A stretch of 43,017 nt of DNA. Source: Acidobacteriota bacterium. GTDB taxonomy: Bacteria > Acidobacteriota > Holophagae > Holophagales > Holophagaceae. The notes under the pieces are model-generated. The model searched no databases and was not told where the DNA came from. It saw nothing but the letters and a program-made list of their open reading frames with translations. The stretch spans positions 98,535 to 141,551 of the forward strand of contig JAJYRN010000008.1 of NCBI GenBank assembly GCA_021794095.1, in the 5' to 3' direction. Of the stretch, positions 40,269-43,017 are shown one piece after another (position 1 is the stretch's first letter; each line of letters opens with the position of its first letter). A program made the position numbers and the translations under genes.

Positions 40269-42560
40269 TCAGCCTTCCTTTTCGAGCATGCCGAAGCGGG
40301 CCAGGATCCGCTTCTCGCCGGCTTCCGCGAAGCGCACGGTGTAGGTTAGGCCGTCGCCACTGCCGGTGCTGGCGACGATGAGGCCGCGGCCGAACCGGGG
40401 GCTGCGGACCCGCGTGCCGCTGGGCCAGGCGCCCGCCGCGGCGCGGGGTTCGGGCTCCGGAGCGGCGGGAGCCAGCCCGGATTCCGGTTCGGGCTGGGCC
40501 CGCACCCGGTCGAAGAACCCACGGATGCGCTGGAGTTCTGAAGCCACCGCGGCGCCGCCGGAGGCGCGGGTGAAGGAACTGCCGGGCCGGACGCCCTCGC
40601 CCGCCTGGTACAGCTCGGTGCCCCAGCGGATGGGCGTCTGCAGGGCCTCGGGCGGGATCTCCCGCAGGAAGCGGCTGGGCATGCCCAGCATCTCCGTGCC
40701 CATGATGCGGCGGCGGCGGGCGGCAGTGAGCGTGAGGTGGCGCTGGGCCCGGGTGATGGCGACGTAGAAGAGGCGCCGTTCCTCCTCCAGGCCCTCGGGG
40801 GTTTCGCGGGCCTGGCGATTGGGGAAGACCTCCTCTTCCATGCCCACCACGAAGACATGCGGGAACTCCAGCCCCTTGGCGCAATGGATGGTCATGAGGC
40901 TGAGCTGGGCGCTCTCCTCCACCTGGTCGGCGTCGGCGGCGAGGGTGATGCGGTCCAGGAATTCGGAGAGGCGCAGGCCCAGGGATTCCGATTCCGCCGC
41001 GGCGCTGAGGAACTCCTCCAGGTTGCGGATGCGCCCTTCAGCTTCCAGGGTGCCCTCGTCCTCCAGGCTCTGCAGGTAGCCGCTCTCCTGGAGCACCCAC
41101 CGCACGAGGCCGGCGAGCCCCAGGGCGTCGCGTTCGCGGGCCGCCCGGTGGAACAAGTCCAGGAACTTCCCCATCTCCCGCTGGGCGCGGCCCTTCAGCT
41201 CGCCGCGGCGGAGGAGTTCGGCCAGACCCTCCAGGGGCGTACCGCCCTCGGGGATGGCCGTCTCGATCTTCCCCAGCGTCGTGGGCCCCACGCCGCGGCT
41301 GGGGGCGTTCACACAGCGGCGGAAGCTCACCAGATCGAAGGGGTTCGACACCAGCCGCAGGTAGGAGATGAGATCCTTCACCTCCTGGCGCTCGTAGAAC
41401 TTCACGCCGCCCACCAGCCGGTAGGGCAGGTTCACGGCCCGCAGGGCCTCTTCCAGCTGCCGGGACTGCCAGTTGGCCCGGTAGAGCACGGCCACCTTGG
41501 CGTCCGGCTCGCTGTGCCGCAGGTCCAGGATGCGCTGCACCACCCACTCGGCCTCCAGGCGGCCCTCCTCCGCCAGCTTGAAGGCGATGGCCTCGCCATG
41601 GCCCAGGTCACTCCAGAGCGTCTTGCCCAGGCGCTGGGAGTTGTTGGCGATGACGGAGCTGGCCGCGTCGAGGATGCGCTGGGTGCTGCGGTAGTTCTGC
41701 TCCAGCTTGATCTGCACCGCCTCCGGGAAATCCTTCTGAAAGTCCAGGATGTTGCGGATGTCGGCGCCTCTCCACCCATAGATGGACTGATCTTCATCGC
41801 CCACCACGCACAGGTTGTGGTGGCGCCGGGCGAGGTGCTGCACCAGGAGGTACTGGGCGCGGTTCGTATCCTGGTACTCGTCCACCAGGATGTAGCGGAA
41901 GCGGTCGCCGTAGGCGGTCTGGAGCGCCGGCTCACGGAAGAGGCGCTCGGTGTGGAGCAGCAGATCATCGAAGTCGCAGGCCCGGTGGTTCCGCAGCCCC
42001 TTCTGGTAGAGGTCGTAGGCATCGAGCACCTTGCGGGTCCAGGGATCCAGCGCCTCTTCGCGGGCCTCCTCCGGCAGGAGGCAGCGGTTCTTGAAATCGG
42101 AGATCAGCTCCAGCACCTTCCGGGGGTGGAACTGCTTCTCGGGCAGGTGCAGTTCCGCCAGCACCTGCTTCATCAGGCTCTTCTGGTCCGAGGGATCGAA
42201 GATGACGAAGTCGCGGCCCACGGGCGTGCGGTCGCCCTCCCGGCGCAGGATCCGCGTGCAGAAGCTGTGGAAAGTGCTCACCCAGAGCTGGGCCAGGGGC
42301 ACGGAGACCAGCCGCTGCACCCGCTCCCGCATCTCCTCGGCGGCCTTGTTGGTGAAGGTCATGGCCAGGATGGCGCCGGGGTGGACCCCCTCCTCCTCGA
42401 TGAGCCAGGCGATGCGGCGGGTGATGACCGTGGTCTTGCCTGACCCCGCGCCCGCCAGGATGAGCAGGGGGCCGTGGGCATGGCGGACCGCCTCCTGCTG
42501 GGGGGCGTTCAGGTTCCGCAGGAGCGGGTGGTCGGAAGGATCAGGATCGGGACCGGGCAT
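40269..42560 (-). CDS. pcrA: UvrD/PcrA-type superfamily 1A DNA helicase
   Basis: The 763-residue product is an ATP-dependent 3'-5' helicase for nucleotide excision/mismatch repair and replication-fork clearing. Motifs run in order: Q motif LNAPQQEAV, motif I AGAGSGKTT, motif II VDEYQDTN, GDEDQSIYGWRGAD, LEQNYRS, then VSLMTIHCAKGLEF-type and EEERRLFYVAITRA motifs. The C-terminal tail ending in VRSPRFGRGLIVASTGSGDGLTYTVRF is the PcrA RNA-polymerase-interacting Tudor-like domain. The last codons form part of a tandem repeat that duplicates the gene's 3' end twice downstream. The start ATG is at 42560. Confidence 0.95.
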   Translation of the reverse strand: MPGPDPDPSDHPLLRNLNAPQQEAVRHAHGPLLILAGAGSGKTTVITRRIAWLIEEEGVHPGAILAMTFTNKAAEEMRERVQRLVSVPLAQLWVSTFHSFCTRILRREGDRTPVGRDFVIFDPSDQKSLMKQVLAELHLPEKQFHPRKVLELISDFKNRCLLPEEAREEALDPWTRKVLDAYDLYQKGLRNHRACDFDDLLLHTERLFREPALQTAYGDRFRYILVDEYQDTNRAQYLLVQHLARRHHNLCVVGDEDQSIYGWRGADIRNILDFQKDFPEAVQIKLEQNYRSTQRILDAASSVIANNSQRLGKTLWSDLGHGEAIAFKLAEEGRLEAEWVVQRILDLRHSEPDAKVAVLYRANWQSRQLEEALRAVNLPYRLVGGVKFYERQEVKDLISYLRLVSNPFDLVSFRRCVNAPSRGVGPTTLGKIETAIPEGGTPLEGLAELLRRGELKGRAQREMGKFLDLFHRAARERDALGLAGLVRWVLQESGYLQSLEDEGTLEAEGRIRNLEEFLSAAAESESLGLRLSEFLDRITLAADADQVEESAQLSLMTIHCAKGLEFPHVFVVGMEEEVFPNRQARETPEGLEEERRLFYVAITRAQRHLTLTAARRRRIMGTEMLGMPSRFLREIPPEALQTPIRWGTELYQAGEGVRPGSSFTRASGGAAVASELQRIRGFFDRVRAQPEPESGLAPAAPEPEPRAAAGAWPSGTRVRSPRFGRGLIVASTGSGDGLTYTVRFAEAGEKRILARFGMLEKEG

Positions 42561-42579
42561 CCCGCCATCCTACCGGGCT

Positions 42580-42996
42580 CTACGGCGCGATGGCCTTCCC
42601 CTTCTGAGCCTTGCGGAGGACCTCCTGGACCATCGCATTCGCATCCTGCTCGCTCAACTTGCCCTTGAACGAGGGCATTCTCCAACCGAAAAAGAGACCC
42701 TTCCGGATGGTCCGGGCCATGTCCGCATCGGTCTGGTTCGCCATCTTGGCCGCGTTCGTGAAATCGAAGCCCCTCAGTTTCCGGCCATCAGGCCCGTGGG
42801 CCGAGCCATCGGCCCCGTGGCACCGGACGCAATTCTGCTGGAAGAAGGCCCGGAGTTCCTGCGGCGATTTGACGGGGGCCTGGGCCGCCAGGCGGTCGTG
42901 TACACCAATTTCTGTAAGTTCCCCCTGAGCCGAGGCGAGGGGGTGAGGGCATAAGGAAGCCATTGGGTCCGGTAGGTTTGAGTTTGCGAGAACCAA
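42580..42996 (-). CDS. Small class I c-type cytochrome, start uncertain, possibly partial at the window edge
   Basis: A monohaem cytochrome c domain occupies the C-terminal 85-90 residues: haem motif CVRCHG, with a distal Met likely in WRMPSFKGKLSEQDANAMV. Export is required for haem attachment, but no normal signal peptide is visible. From the TTG at 42996 the product starts VLANSNLPDPMASLCPHPLASAQGELTEIG, and the frame stays open to the window edge, so a true start may lie outside. The N-terminal segment overlaps a hairpin (CCCCCT/AGGGGG, around 42924-42946) and may be a repeat insertion that displaced the signal sequence. It lies 19 bp upstream of the helicase gene in the same direction. 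Confidence 0.65.
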   Translation of the reverse strand: MVLANSNLPDPMASLCPHPLASAQGELTEIGVHDRLAAQAPVKSPQELRAFFQQNCVRCHGADGSAHGPDGRKLRGFDFTNAAKMANQTDADMARTIRKGLFFGWRMPSFKGKLSEQDANAMVQEVLRKAQKGKAIAP

Positions 42997-43017
42997 TCCA
43001 ACTGGAGGGCCAATGGC

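Noticed and set aside
1-43017. Mobile element such as an insertion sequence, integron or prophage explaining the repeats
   Set aside because: No transposase, integrase or phage gene was found, and no target-site duplications were visible around the arrays.

Overview
The window comes from a high-GC bacterium. Gene content suggests an acidobacterium of the Holophaga/Geothrix type: FHA-GAF-PP2C signalling, a DUF2891 protein, a diguanylate cyclase fused to hemerythrin, and an ABC transporter made of one fused permease and one ATPase. This placement is an inference from gene content; no rRNA is present. Coding density is high. I see no prophage, insertion sequence or CRISPR array.

Layout. Positions 1-8710 (minus): a three-gene glycogen operon transcribed as bifunctional-looking debranching enzyme (GH13 + GH133) -> glgB -> glgP, ending in a 97-bp tandem repeat array. 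8788-9747 (plus): a lone MoxR-type AAA+ ATPase, followed by a 91-bp tandem repeat array and a possible 17-codon leader ORF. 10589-13618 (plus): a two-gene ABC transporter with a double permease and an ATPase with a C-terminal extension. 13731-18776 (minus): GAF-HD-GYP protein -> pseudopilin-like protein -> PBP4-type carboxypeptidase -> single-domain response regulator -> 96-bp repeat array -> EamA permease. 18928-22136: a malonyltransferase-like protein, a zeta-toxin-like P-loop kinase, a CoA-binding protein and an isochorismatase-fold protein. 22189-26473 (minus): carA-carB, preceded by what looks like a pyrL-type attenuator. 26670-28294 (plus): tadA and a GGDEF-hemerythrin protein. Then a DUF2891 protein, tRNA-Ser(CGA) and an acyl-CoA ligase. 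31266-35635: a divergent FHA-GAF-PP2C phosphatase and transmembrane Ser/Thr kinase. 35680-40003 (plus): an MBL-fold hydrolase, a TIGR01777 epimerase-like protein and pabA-pabB-pabC for p-aminobenzoate. 40269-43017 (minus): a cytochrome c and a PcrA/UvrD helicase whose last codons are part of a 128-bp tandem repeat.

The most unusual signals are non-coding. First, four tandem arrays (periods 97, 91, 96 and 128 bp) each start at or just after a stop codon. Three of them share a hairpin core (ACGAGGGGGAC / GTCCCCCTCGT), and a version of that core also lies in frame inside the debranching-enzyme gene. Second, several stop codons are built into perfect hairpins. Third, the carA leader combines a translated ORF, a pause-like hairpin, a U run and a terminator, the geometry known from enterobacterial pyrBI attenuation.

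Most genes belong to recognised families. Start codons were chosen from Shine-Dalgarno-like sequences, overlaps and family N-termini. They are least certain for the EamA permease, the cytochrome c, the malonyltransferase-like protein and the zeta-like kinase.
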